Below, in pieces: positions 56,144 through 63,580 of a stretch of DNA of 64,000 nt. Source of the stretch: Georgenia thermotolerans (GTDB taxonomy: Bacteria; Actinomycetota; Actinomycetes; Actinomycetales; Actinomycetaceae); assembly GCF_009193185.1 (NCBI RefSeq), contig NZ_VUKF01000017.1, forward strand, positions 1 through 64,000. Reading direction: 5' to 3'. The stretch's first letter is position 1; each line of letters opens with the position of its first letter. The notes below the pieces were generated by a model, which was not told the origin of the DNA, made no database searches, and saw nothing but the letters and a program-made list of their open reading frames with translations. Made by a program: the position numbers and the translations under genes.

Positions 56144-57775
56144 TTAGTCGAGCGGGAAACGCTCATCCACGATCGGGAAACCTTCCTGGCGCAGCCGGGT
56201 GCCCCAGATGCCCGACTTGCCGGGGGCGATGATCCCGTTCGGGTCGAGGGTGTCCTTGATCGCCTCGTTGAACCTGCGCTGAGCGTGGTTGTTGAACCCG
56301 AACTGGTGGGCGGCAAGGTCCATGAACGACAGGTGTGCCCGGTACTCGCCGTAGCCCATCTTGCCCGCCTTGGCGACCATCGTCTTCGCCGCCGAGTACG
56401 CCTTCTCCACCTGCTCCGGGTTCTTGGTGTCGAAGGGGATGACGTTGATGAACGTGGTCGCCCGGGCGTTGATCGGGAGCATGCCGCCCAGGTAGTCGAG
56501 CCCGGCCTCGGCGCACATCTCGCTCATCAGCTTCTGCGCGGCCTGCGCGTGCTGAGCCGTGAGCGGGATCACCGGAGAGAAGTCGACGTGGCCGCCCTCG
56601 TCGCCACCGGACCACGAGGCCATCTTGTAGAGGTCGAGGCTGGGAACACCGATCTGGACCCGTTCGTGCGGGTTGGGGAGGTTCTCCCACTCGTCGGCGC
56701 CGTGCTTCTCACCCGTCAGGTCGACGCCGGGGATCCGCAGGAAGCGCTCCCTGAGCTTGGCGTAGTTGTGGTCCACCACGGCCTCGTCGCCATACAGCGC
56801 GAACCGCATCATCCAGCGCCCGAGCCCGAGCTCCTTGGCGATCTTGTCGATGACCTCCTCGGGCATGGGGCCGGGGCCGTCGTACCACTCGGCGCGGGTG
56901 GTCAGCATCGACGCCATGATGAGGGTGTTCGACAGCTGCGGGCGCATGTCGATCGTGCCGGCGAGCATGAGCTCGCGCAGCGCGTCGATCACGGCGGGCA
57001 GCTGCGTGTCGTCCCACAGGCGCAGCCACAGCGGCATGTAGATCTCGGGCTTGGGCATCAGCCAGTAGCCCATCTTCGTGACGATGCCGTAGTTGGACTG
57101 CATGAACAGCTCGGTCGACGTCGGACCGAGGCCGCGCTTGTACAGCGGCCAGGTCGGGTTGTTGTCCATCGCGCCCGAGCCCGTGCGGAGGAGGTCGCCG
57201 TCGGGAAGCACCACCTCGAAGCCGCAGTGCGACGCCTGGTCGATGGAATAGGGCATGTAGGTGAGGCCGTGCTCGAGAGTGTTGGACACGACGCCGCCCC
57301 AGCCGATGTCGACGATGGAGGCGACGAGGTCGTGGCCGCCGGCCTTGATCGCATCGTGCAGGTCGAACCAGCTCACGCCCGGCTCGACGATCGCGTAGCC
57401 GAGCTCGTCATTGATCTCGAGCACCTTGTTCATGTTCTTGAACGACAGCATCACCGAACCGCGCACCTGCGGCGCGGCACCGCCGTAGCCGTTGTTCTTG
57501 CCCCGGCCGATCGGCCACAGCGGGACACGGTGCTCGTTCGCGATCCGCACGATCGCCTGCACGTCCTCGACGGACGTGGGGCTGACGACGCCGGACGGCA
57601 CATTCGTGGCCATGCCGGGCACCTGGTACGGGTCCTGAAAGTCCTGCAGCGACTCGGCATCGGTGGCCACCTTCTCGGCACCGATCGCCGCGGAGAACGC
57701 CGCGAACGCACGGTCGAGCTCGGCCTCGGTAACGCCGGGCGGGACCGGTCGGGTGGACTGGGTGACGTCAGTCAT
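56144..57775 (-). CDS. Vanillyl-alcohol/eugenol-oxidase-like flavoprotein
   Basis: The 543-residue VAO-family enzyme has the FAD-binding PCMH fold with GRGKNNGYGGAAP (about residue 96) and a closing DPNGIIAPGKSGIW. By motif, His396 (GGHVDFSPV) matches the covalent-FAD histidine of eugenol oxidase. Glu168 in NTLEHG is placed where those enzymes have their catalytic Asp; this alignment is from memory. Such enzymes oxidise 4-alkyl, 4-allyl or 4-hydroxymethyl phenols at the benzylic carbon. The ATG at 57775 has GAGGAG upstream. It is divergent from the SDR gene. Confidence 0.9.
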   Translation of the reverse strand: MTDVTQSTRPVPPGVTEAELDRAFAAFSAAIGAEKVATDAESLQDFQDPYQVPGMATNVPSGVVSPTSVEDVQAIVRIANEHRVPLWPIGRGKNNGYGGAAPQVRGSVMLSFKNMNKVLEINDELGYAIVEPGVSWFDLHDAIKAGGHDLVASIVDIGWGGVVSNTLEHGLTYMPYSIDQASHCGFEVVLPDGDLLRTGSGAMDNNPTWPLYKRGLGPTSTELFMQSNYGIVTKMGYWLMPKPEIYMPLWLRLWDDTQLPAVIDALRELMLAGTIDMRPQLSNTLIMASMLTTRAEWYDGPGPMPEEVIDKIAKELGLGRWMMRFALYGDEAVVDHNYAKLRERFLRIPGVDLTGEKHGADEWENLPNPHERVQIGVPSLDLYKMASWSGGDEGGHVDFSPVIPLTAQHAQAAQKLMSEMCAEAGLDYLGGMLPINARATTFINVIPFDTKNPEQVEKAYSAAKTMVAKAGKMGYGEYRAHLSFMDLAAHQFGFNNHAQRRFNEAIKDTLDPNGIIAPGKSGIWGTRLRQEGFPIVDERFPLD

Positions 57776-57850
57776 CGTTCTCCTCGATCTCTTCGTTGAA
57801 GTGGGAGTGGTGCTGCCCGTTGTACGCGGGCCGCTCGGCCCTCGTGGCCG

Positions 57851-57892
57851 GTCGTGCAGCCCGTGCACAGAGTCGTGCAGGCCCTGCACGAC
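57851..57892. promoter_or_regulatory. 21-bp direct repeat with a 21-bp palindrome, AraC site candidate
   Basis: GTCGTGCAG occurs at 57851 and again at 57872, 21 bases apart. The second copy also pairs with CTGCACGAC (57884-57892) around GCC, forming a perfect 9-3-9 palindrome. XylS-type AraC regulators bind direct repeats at about this spacing. It lies between the divergent oxidase (start 57775) and SDR (start 57967) genes. Confidence 0.65.
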
Positions 57893-57966
57893 GGGACGGC
57901 GGCAGGTACCGCCGGTGATTCGATGCCCTCGTCATCGCGGACGAAGTGGAAGGAAAACCAAGAGTC

Positions 57967-58743
57967 ATGGCACAGGGTCGACTTGCGGGAAAGGTCGTGC
58001 TGCTCACCGGCATCGGGGGCGGGATGGGGCGCGTCACCGCTCAGCTCTTCGCCAGCGAGGGCGCGATGGTGGTCGGGTGCGACCTCAACGCGGAGGGTGC
58101 GGCCGAGACGGTCCGCCTCGTCGAGGCCGCCGGCGGCGCCATCGACTCGAGCGTCCCCGTGGATTTGGGCCGCCGGGAGGACGTCGAGCGCTGGGTCGCC
58201 GAGGCCGCGGAGAAGCACGGCAGGATCGACGTGCTCTACAACAACGCCAGCATGCCCCGCTTCGCTCCCTTCGCGGCGCAGAGCGACGAGGACTACCTCT
58301 TCACGATCGACAACGAGCTGCACCTTGTCTGGCGCGCCTGCCATCTCGCGTGGCCGCACCTGGCGAAGGTGGGCGGCGCGATCGTCAACATCGGCTCCGT
58401 CGCCGGCATCCAGGGCGCCCGCGCGCTCCCCCAAGCGGCGCACTCCGCCGCGAAGGGAGCGGTGCTGGCGCTGACCCGGCAGCTCGCCGCGGAGGGCGTC
58501 GCCCACGGGATCCGTGTGAACTCGGTGAGCCCGGGGGTCATGGGCACGCCTCCCATCCTCGCGATGTACGAGGCGCTCGGCGAGAACGCCCCCGTAGCGC
58601 CCATCGTCGAGCGGACGATCACCGGCAAGCCCGGCGATCCGATCGCCGTCGCGTACGCCGGTCTCTACCTCGCCTCCGACGAGGCGGCATGGGTGACGGG
58701 CACGAACATCGTCGTCGACGGTGGGGCACACGCCTTCATGTGA
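57967..58743 (+). CDS. SDR-family oxidoreductase with a His at the catalytic Tyr position
   Basis: The 258-residue classical SDR has TGIGGGMG (residues 15-22) and NNAS. The catalytic Ser144 (NIGSVAG) and Lys163 are in place, but the Tyr position holds His159 (HSAAKGAV). It would normally oxidise an alcohol to a ketone or aldehyde with NAD(P). It could act on the product of the divergent oxidase. Loss of Tyr makes the catalytic mechanism uncertain. The ATG at 57967 is preferred over a GTG at 57946. Confidence 0.85.
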   Translation: MAQGRLAGKVVLLTGIGGGMGRVTAQLFASEGAMVVGCDLNAEGAAETVRLVEAAGGAIDSSVPVDLGRREDVERWVAEAAEKHGRIDVLYNNASMPRFAPFAAQSDEDYLFTIDNELHLVWRACHLAWPHLAKVGGAIVNIGSVAGIQGARALPQAAHSAAKGAVLALTRQLAAEGVAHGIRVNSVSPGVMGTPPILAMYEALGENAPVAPIVERTITGKPGDPIAVAYAGLYLASDEAAWVTGTNIVVDGGAHAFM

Positions 58744-58758
58744 CATAGCGCAGCAACT

Positions 58759-58798
58759 GCGAGGGAGCCGTGGGGCGTGAGCCTCACGGCTCCCTCGC
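58759..58798 (+). terminator. Terminator after the SDR gene
   Basis: GCGAGGGAGCCGTG pairs with CACGGCTCCCTCGC, a perfect 14-bp stem around a 12-base loop, 15 bases after the SDR stop. Confidence 0.85.
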
Positions 58799-58902
58799 GT
58801 GGCATTCAGCGATCCCCGCGTACGAGCGACCGGCCGTGTCGCGCACGCGGTCAGTCCGGGGCCGCCTCGCGCAAACGCCTCCCGCAAGCACACGCTTCCA
58901 TT

Positions 58903-58919
58903 CGATACTATCCGTCTCG
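58903..58919 (+). promoter_or_regulatory. Operator palindrome 1 before the FAH-cupin-AACS operon
   Basis: CGATAC-TATCC-GTCTCG, 11 of 12 arm positions. With its flanks (CATT before, TATG after, 58899-58923) the symmetry extends to 25 bp. It is 123 bases upstream of the FAH gene. Confidence 0.75.
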
Positions 58920-58987
58920 TATGCTGTCACCGCGCACCCGAGGAGGCGCGGGCGCGACGCTCAGCTCAGCGCGTCGCGCAGGTCATT

Positions 58988-59004
58988 CGATACTGCGCGT
59001 ATCG
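58988..59004 (+). promoter_or_regulatory. Operator palindrome 2 before the FAH-cupin-AACS operon
   Basis: CGATAC-TGCGC-GTATCG, the only copy with two perfect arms. Its flanks extend the symmetry to 25 bp (58984-59008) with one mismatch. It is 37 bases upstream of the ATG at 59042, and 85 bp from operator 1. Confidence 0.85.
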
Positions 59005-59041
59005 TATGGACGAGGCTGAACAACCCAAGGAGGGTCCACCA

Positions 59042-60049
59042 ATGAAGCTGGGACGCATCGCCGTCAGCGGTCCTGACGGTGAGGAGATCCGCGTAGTCGC
59101 GGCCGAGCCGGAGCATGACCGGGTCATTGACCTGAAGAAGGCCTACGCGCTCGCGCTGCAGAAGGGCGGCGCCACCGTCGAGGGCTCGCGCCACCTCGCC
59201 CACGCGACCTTCCGTGACCTGACCCAGGGCGTATCGAGCGGAGACTTCTTCCTCGAGGCCGCGCACAAGGCGCTGGACGCGGCCGACGATGCATCGCTCC
59301 CGCTCGGGGACGCGGACTTCCGTGCGGCGATCAAGCCGCCGGTGCTGCGCGACAGCCTGACGTTCAACGGCCACATCAAGAACTTCTTCGGCAATGTCAT
59401 GAAGTCGAAGCCGACGCGCGCCGTGTACGAGCGGCCGGGCTTCTTCAAGGGCTCGACGGCGACCCTCTACGGCACGAACGAGACGATCCCCTACCCGAGC
59501 ATCACTGAAAAGCTCGACTACGAGCTCGAGATCGGCTACGTCATCGGCAAGCCGGGGCGGAACCTCGCGCCGGAGGAGGCGTTCGACCACGTCTTTGGCA
59601 TCACGATCTTCAACGACTGGTCGCTGCGCGACGTCCAGGTCCTCGAGAACCCGATCGGCATGGGCGCCCAGCACTCGAAGGACTTCGCCTACGGCATCGG
59701 CCCGTGGATCGTCACGCTGGACGAGATCGACTCGATCATCGGCCTCACCGGCCAGGTGCGCGTCAACGGAGAGATTTGGTCCGACACCAAGGTTGAGGAC
59801 TTCATCTGGACGCCGGAGGAGACGGTCTCGTACGTGTCCCAGTTCGACGGCCTTCAGCCGGGTGACCTCATCGGCTCCGGGACGATGGCGTTCGGCGCCG
59901 GCGCCGAGCTGCAGAAGTTCCTCCAGCCCGGTGACGTCCTTGAGCTCGAGCTCGAGAAGGTCGGCGTGCTGCGCAGCCCGATCGCCACGGAGAAGGAAGA
60001 GCCCGGCTGGTGGCCCACCCCGCAGCCGTTCCCCTTCGAGGAGGACTGA
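59042..60049 (+). CDS. FAH-family hydrolase, paralogue 2
   Basis: The 335-residue fumarylacetoacetate hydrolase family protein has LDYELEIGYVIGKPG (metal-site Glu residues), IFNDWSLRDVQ and GSGTMAFGAG near the end. It differs clearly from the FAH gene at 46080 (about 340 residues, own motifs), so the island has two divergent FAH enzymes. The ATG at 59042 has AAGGAGGG seven bases upstream. It heads the operon with the cupin and acetoacetyl-CoA synthetase, so acetoacetate release is a likely role. Confidence 0.9.
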   Translation: MKLGRIAVSGPDGEEIRVVAAEPEHDRVIDLKKAYALALQKGGATVEGSRHLAHATFRDLTQGVSSGDFFLEAAHKALDAADDASLPLGDADFRAAIKPPVLRDSLTFNGHIKNFFGNVMKSKPTRAVYERPGFFKGSTATLYGTNETIPYPSITEKLDYELEIGYVIGKPGRNLAPEEAFDHVFGITIFNDWSLRDVQVLENPIGMGAQHSKDFAYGIGPWIVTLDEIDSIIGLTGQVRVNGEIWSDTKVEDFIWTPEETVSYVSQFDGLQPGDLIGSGTMAFGAGAELQKFLQPGDVLELELEKVGVLRSPIATEKEEPGWWPTPQPFPFEED

Positions 60050-60051
60050 TC

Positions 60052-60660
60052 ATGACTTCGCGCAAGCCTGTCCGCCGCGTTGTGACCGGTCATGACGACG
60101 CCGGCCGTGCCGTCATCCTGTTCGACGACGCCGACGCCCCCAACTCCTTCAGCTCCGAGACGATTCCGGGCTTCGGCGCCACCGTCGCGTGGTTCACGCC
60201 CTCAGGCACCGTCGACCATGTGACCGACGAGGACGCCGCACCCGCCGGCCGGCAGTTCAACTTCCCCGCCGTGGGCGAGACCATCGTGCGGATCGCGGAC
60301 TTCCCGCCGGACGCGGCCTACCCGCAGAACGCCGGCGACGCCGTCTTCGAGGAGATCCAGGGCCAGGAGGAGCGCGAGGCCGGCAGCGAGCACAGCGACG
60401 GCAAGCACTTCTGGTTCCACCGCACGGAGTCGATCGACTACGCCGTCGTCCTCGAGGGGGAGATCACTCTCCTCGTCGACGAGGGCGAGGTGACGCTGCG
60501 CGCCGGGGACGTCGCGATCCAACGTGCCACCGCTCACGCATGGTCGAACCGCACCGACAAGGTCGCCCGCATGATGTTCGTGCTCTACGGGACCGACCCG
60601 ATCAGCCCCGCCCAGATCGCCGCGCGGCGGTCAGGCGCCAAGACGCCGGAGCCGGCGTGA
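60052..60660 (+). CDS. Cupin-domain protein
   Basis: The 202-residue protein has a single C-terminal cupin domain (YAVVLEGEITLLVDEGEVTLRAGDVAIQRATAHAWSN in outline). The N-terminal region carries no recognised signature. Cupins may bind metal or act as dioxygenases or isomerases, but this small single-domain form cannot be assigned. The FAH stop lies two bases upstream and its own stop overlaps the next gene (GTGA). Confidence 0.78.
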   Translation: MTSRKPVRRVVTGHDDAGRAVILFDDADAPNSFSSETIPGFGATVAWFTPSGTVDHVTDEDAAPAGRQFNFPAVGETIVRIADFPPDAAYPQNAGDAVFEEIQGQEEREAGSEHSDGKHFWFHRTESIDYAVVLEGEITLLVDEGEVTLRAGDVAIQRATAHAWSNRTDKVARMMFVLYGTDPISPAQIAARRSGAKTPEPA

Positions 60661-62642
60661 TCGTCGACCTTGCGGCCGCGGACGGCGAGATCATCTGGCG
60701 GCCCGACCCGGCCACGCTCGCCGACACCCAAACCGAGCGGTTCGCCGCGTTCGTCCGCGCCCGTGGCGTCCCGCTCGCCGAGGGCTACCAGGCGCTGTGG
60801 GAGTGGAGCGTGGAGGACCCGGACGCGTTCTGGACATCCTTTATGGAGTTTGCGGGCGTTCAGCTCGGCGGCGAGCCCGGCCCGGCCCGCAACGGCGAGC
60901 CGATGCCGGCGACCCGATGGTTCCCGGGCCGCACACTCAACTTCGCCCGGCACATGCTTGCGGGCCGCGACGGCACGGCGATGATTGCGGTGTCCGAGGA
61001 CGGCACCACGGACGAGATCTCCTTCGACGAGCTGCGGACGCAGGTGGGTGCCCTCGCGGCCCACCTCCGCTCGCTCGGCGTCGGTGCGGGCGACCGGGTG
61101 GTCGCGGTCCTGCCAAACGTCCCTGAGGCCGTCGTCGGGCTTCTCGCCGCGGCGTCGCTCGGGGCGGTGTGGTCGGTGTGCTCACCGGAGTTCGGCCCCG
61201 GTGCCATCGTCTCGCGCTTCGCGCAGCTCGAACCGAAGGCCGTACTAGCAGCCCCGGGCTACCGGCTGGCCGGAAAGGACCGCGACCGGCGGGCGGAACT
61301 CGACGAGATCCTGCAGCAGCTGCCCACCGTCGAGGAGGTCGTCTGGGTGACGAGGCACTCCCCCTCGATCCCGATGCCGAGCACGGCGGTCCCGGGCGTC
61401 GCGTGGGAGGACGTCGTCGCGGAGCCGGTGGAGCCGGAGTTCGTCGACGTGGAGTTCAGCCACCCGCTGTGGGTGCTGTTCTCCTCGGGCACGACCGGCG
61501 TTCCGAAGGGCATCGTCCACGGCCACGGCGGCGCCCTGCTCGAGGAGCTCAAGATGCTCCTGCTCGGGGGCGATCTGCGTGCCGGCGACCGGTTCTTCTC
61601 CGTCGCCTCCACGAGCTGGGTCGTGTGGAACTCGCTCATCAGCGCGATGGGGGTCGGCGCCACGCCGGTCCTCGTCGATGGGAACCCGACCTTCCCCTCG
61701 CTCGATCGCGTCTGGGAGGTCGCGGCGCAGACGCGCGCCGCGGTGCTCGGCCTAGGGGCCGGGTTCGTCCATGCCTGTGCCAAGTCCGACCTGGTGCCGC
61801 AGCGCGACCACGACCTGCAGGCGCTGCGCGAGATCCAGGTGACCGGTTCGCCCCTCTCCGCGGACGGGTTCCGCTGGATCTACGGCAACGTCGGCGACGT
61901 GTGGCTGGTCTCGATGAGCGGCGGCACCGACATCGCCGGCTGCTTCGTGGGCGGCGCGCCGACCGAACCGGTGCGGGTTGGGTACATCCAGGCGCCGGCG
62001 CTCGGCGCCCGGGTTGAGTCCTGGGACGAGTCCGGGCAGCCGACCACCGGCAAGGGCGAGCTCGTCGTCACGGTACCGATGCCGTCAATGCCGCTGTACC
62101 TGTGGGGCGACACCGATGGATCGCGATACCACGGCAGCTACTTCGAGACGTTCCCCGGCGTGTGGCGGCACGGCGACTTCATCGAGATCTCCGAGAAGGG
62201 CATCCTCATCCTCGGCCGCTCGGACTCGACGCTGAACCGCAACGGCATCAGGCTCGGGTCCGCGGACATCTACGCCGTCGTCGAGGCGCTGCCGGAGGTC
62301 ACCGAGGCAATGGTCGTCGGTGCGGAGATCGGCGCGGAGGGTTACTACCTGCCGCTCTTCGTGGCGATTCCCGACGGCGTCACCGAGGAGGCGGCCAAGG
62401 CCGCCATCGAACGCGCGATCCGTGCGAACCTCTCGGCGCGGTACCTGCCGGACGAGATCGTGGTGATGCGGGCCATCCCGCACACCAAGACCGGCAAAAA
62501 GCTCGAGGTCCCCGTCAAGCGGCTCATCCAGGCGGCTGCCCTGGCCGACGTCGTCGACCTCGGCGCCGTCGACGATGCGGCGCTGCTCGAGGAGTACGCG
62601 GCGTTCGCGTCGTCCAGGGCCGGGACACTGGCAACTCACTGA
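60657..62642 (+). CDS. Acetoacetate-CoA ligase (acetoacetyl-CoA synthetase)
   Basis: The 661-residue adenylate-forming enzyme matches acetoacetyl-CoA synthetases. It has the N-terminal ACAS-like segment LWEWSVEDPDAFW, the AMP-binding P-loop SSGTTGVPKGIVHGHGG, and a C-terminal TKTGKKLEVPVK with the catalytic Lys. It activates acetoacetate for the thiolase at 40179. The GTG at 60657 overlaps the cupin stop. This strongly suggests the pathway of this operon releases acetoacetate. Confidence 0.92.
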   Translation: MIVDLAAADGEIIWRPDPATLADTQTERFAAFVRARGVPLAEGYQALWEWSVEDPDAFWTSFMEFAGVQLGGEPGPARNGEPMPATRWFPGRTLNFARHMLAGRDGTAMIAVSEDGTTDEISFDELRTQVGALAAHLRSLGVGAGDRVVAVLPNVPEAVVGLLAAASLGAVWSVCSPEFGPGAIVSRFAQLEPKAVLAAPGYRLAGKDRDRRAELDEILQQLPTVEEVVWVTRHSPSIPMPSTAVPGVAWEDVVAEPVEPEFVDVEFSHPLWVLFSSGTTGVPKGIVHGHGGALLEELKMLLLGGDLRAGDRFFSVASTSWVVWNSLISAMGVGATPVLVDGNPTFPSLDRVWEVAAQTRAAVLGLGAGFVHACAKSDLVPQRDHDLQALREIQVTGSPLSADGFRWIYGNVGDVWLVSMSGGTDIAGCFVGGAPTEPVRVGYIQAPALGARVESWDESGQPTTGKGELVVTVPMPSMPLYLWGDTDGSRYHGSYFETFPGVWRHGDFIEISEKGILILGRSDSTLNRNGIRLGSADIYAVVEALPEVTEAMVVGAEIGAEGYYLPLFVAIPDGVTEEAAKAAIERAIRANLSARYLPDEIVVMRAIPHTKTGKKLEVPVKRLIQAAALADVVDLGAVDDAALLEEYAAFASSRAGTLATH

Positions 62643-62655
62643 CCCGCAGGGGTCG

Positions 62656-62681
62656 CGCCCCGCGCGGTCGGGCGCGGGGCG
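62656..62681 (+). terminator. Terminator after the acetoacetyl-CoA synthetase gene
   Basis: CGCCCCGCGC pairs with GCGCGGGGCG as a perfect 10-bp stem around GGTCGG, 14 bases after the stop. Confidence 0.75.
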
Positions 62682-62789
62682 TGCACGTGGAACGTGGAAC
62701 TATTCGTGGACCCGCCCGGCCGCTTCTGCAGACGAACTGTGAGCGGCTCGCCACCTCAGGCCGCGCCGTGACCCAGGTGGCGCGCCGCC

Positions 62790-63195
62790 AGCCCGCCGCC
62801 TTACGTCGCCTTCGACGTCCCCGCCGTCGCCGGCACGGACGCCCGCGACCTAGCCTTCACCCGGCGCCGCGAGGAGCTCGAGCAGCTCGCCGCTGGTTGG
62901 AAGCCACCACTGGCCTCTCCCCCACCACCACCGACCCCGCAGTGGTTCAACGAGGCCGTTGCGGGAATCGAGGGCCTCATCGCCGAAGGCGCAGCTCAGC
63001 CCTACCTCGGCGGCAGCCACGCCTGGCTCAAGGTCAAGCACCGCGAGACCATCGACGTCATCTGTGCCGCCGTCATGGGCCCGCTGGAGCGCCCCCGAGC
63101 GATCGTCGCCGGCCTGATCATCGGGGGCCAGCTGCGCATCGTCGGACGCAGCACACCGCTGCGCCCTACGTCGCAGGCCGATCCCGCGGTCACTG
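62790..63195 (+). pseudogene. Remnant of an ATP-dependent DNA ligase
   Basis: One frame reads YVAFDVPAVAGTDARDL, later GWKPPLASPP, and then HAWLKVKHRETIDVICAAV, close to the C-terminal half of the adenylation domain and the WLKVKH motif of ATP-dependent DNA ligases. There is no start or N-terminal lysine motif, and the frame runs into recombinase-related sequence. It is a 5'-truncated fragment on the right edge of the catabolic island. Confidence 0.65.
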
Positions 63196-63350
63196 AGCTT
63201 GTCCGCGACCGTGGAGGATGTCCTTGGTGGACCGGCCGGGCCGGTCGAGCTTCCACACCACGAGGGTGTCCATGCCGTCGCGCATGTAGTCCAGCGCGGC
63301 GGCCAACCCCGGGTGACGGCGACGCTGACACGGCCTGTCTTGGGAGATGC
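63190..63350 (-). pseudogene. Remnant of a serine recombinase (resolvase/invertase)
   Basis: A minus-strand frame contains GLAAALDYMRDGMDTLVVWKLDRPGRSTKDI. This matches the LVVWKLDRLGRS block of resolvase-family serine recombinases. A neighbouring frame continues with TVADKLSDRGIGLR, so there is a frameshift. The N-terminal catalytic Ser region and the HTH end are missing. The fragment abuts the ligase remnant. Confidence 0.65.
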
Positions 63351-63580
63351 CAGGACTGCCTGCAACCGGCTTGAGAGGGCTCCCGCTGATCGCAGCTGCC
63401 ATGCCCCTGCTCATAGCGTTCCGGGGAAGCTCTCACCTCCCGCCCGCGACATCCCTCGCTCCCGGCCGACTTGGGGGACGTCCTTGACGTGCATAGATGC
63501 TGCGCCCCCTCGAAGGGGACGCTGGGGGGACGCGGTCTGGGGGGACGGAATGAGGTACAGGTCTTCGCCAGCGTGAGGGC
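63351..63580. other. Region before the prim-pol gene
   Basis: No gene seen. It should hold the promoter for the primase-polymerase gene. GGGGGACG-type runs occur at 63525-63545. Confidence 0.4.
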
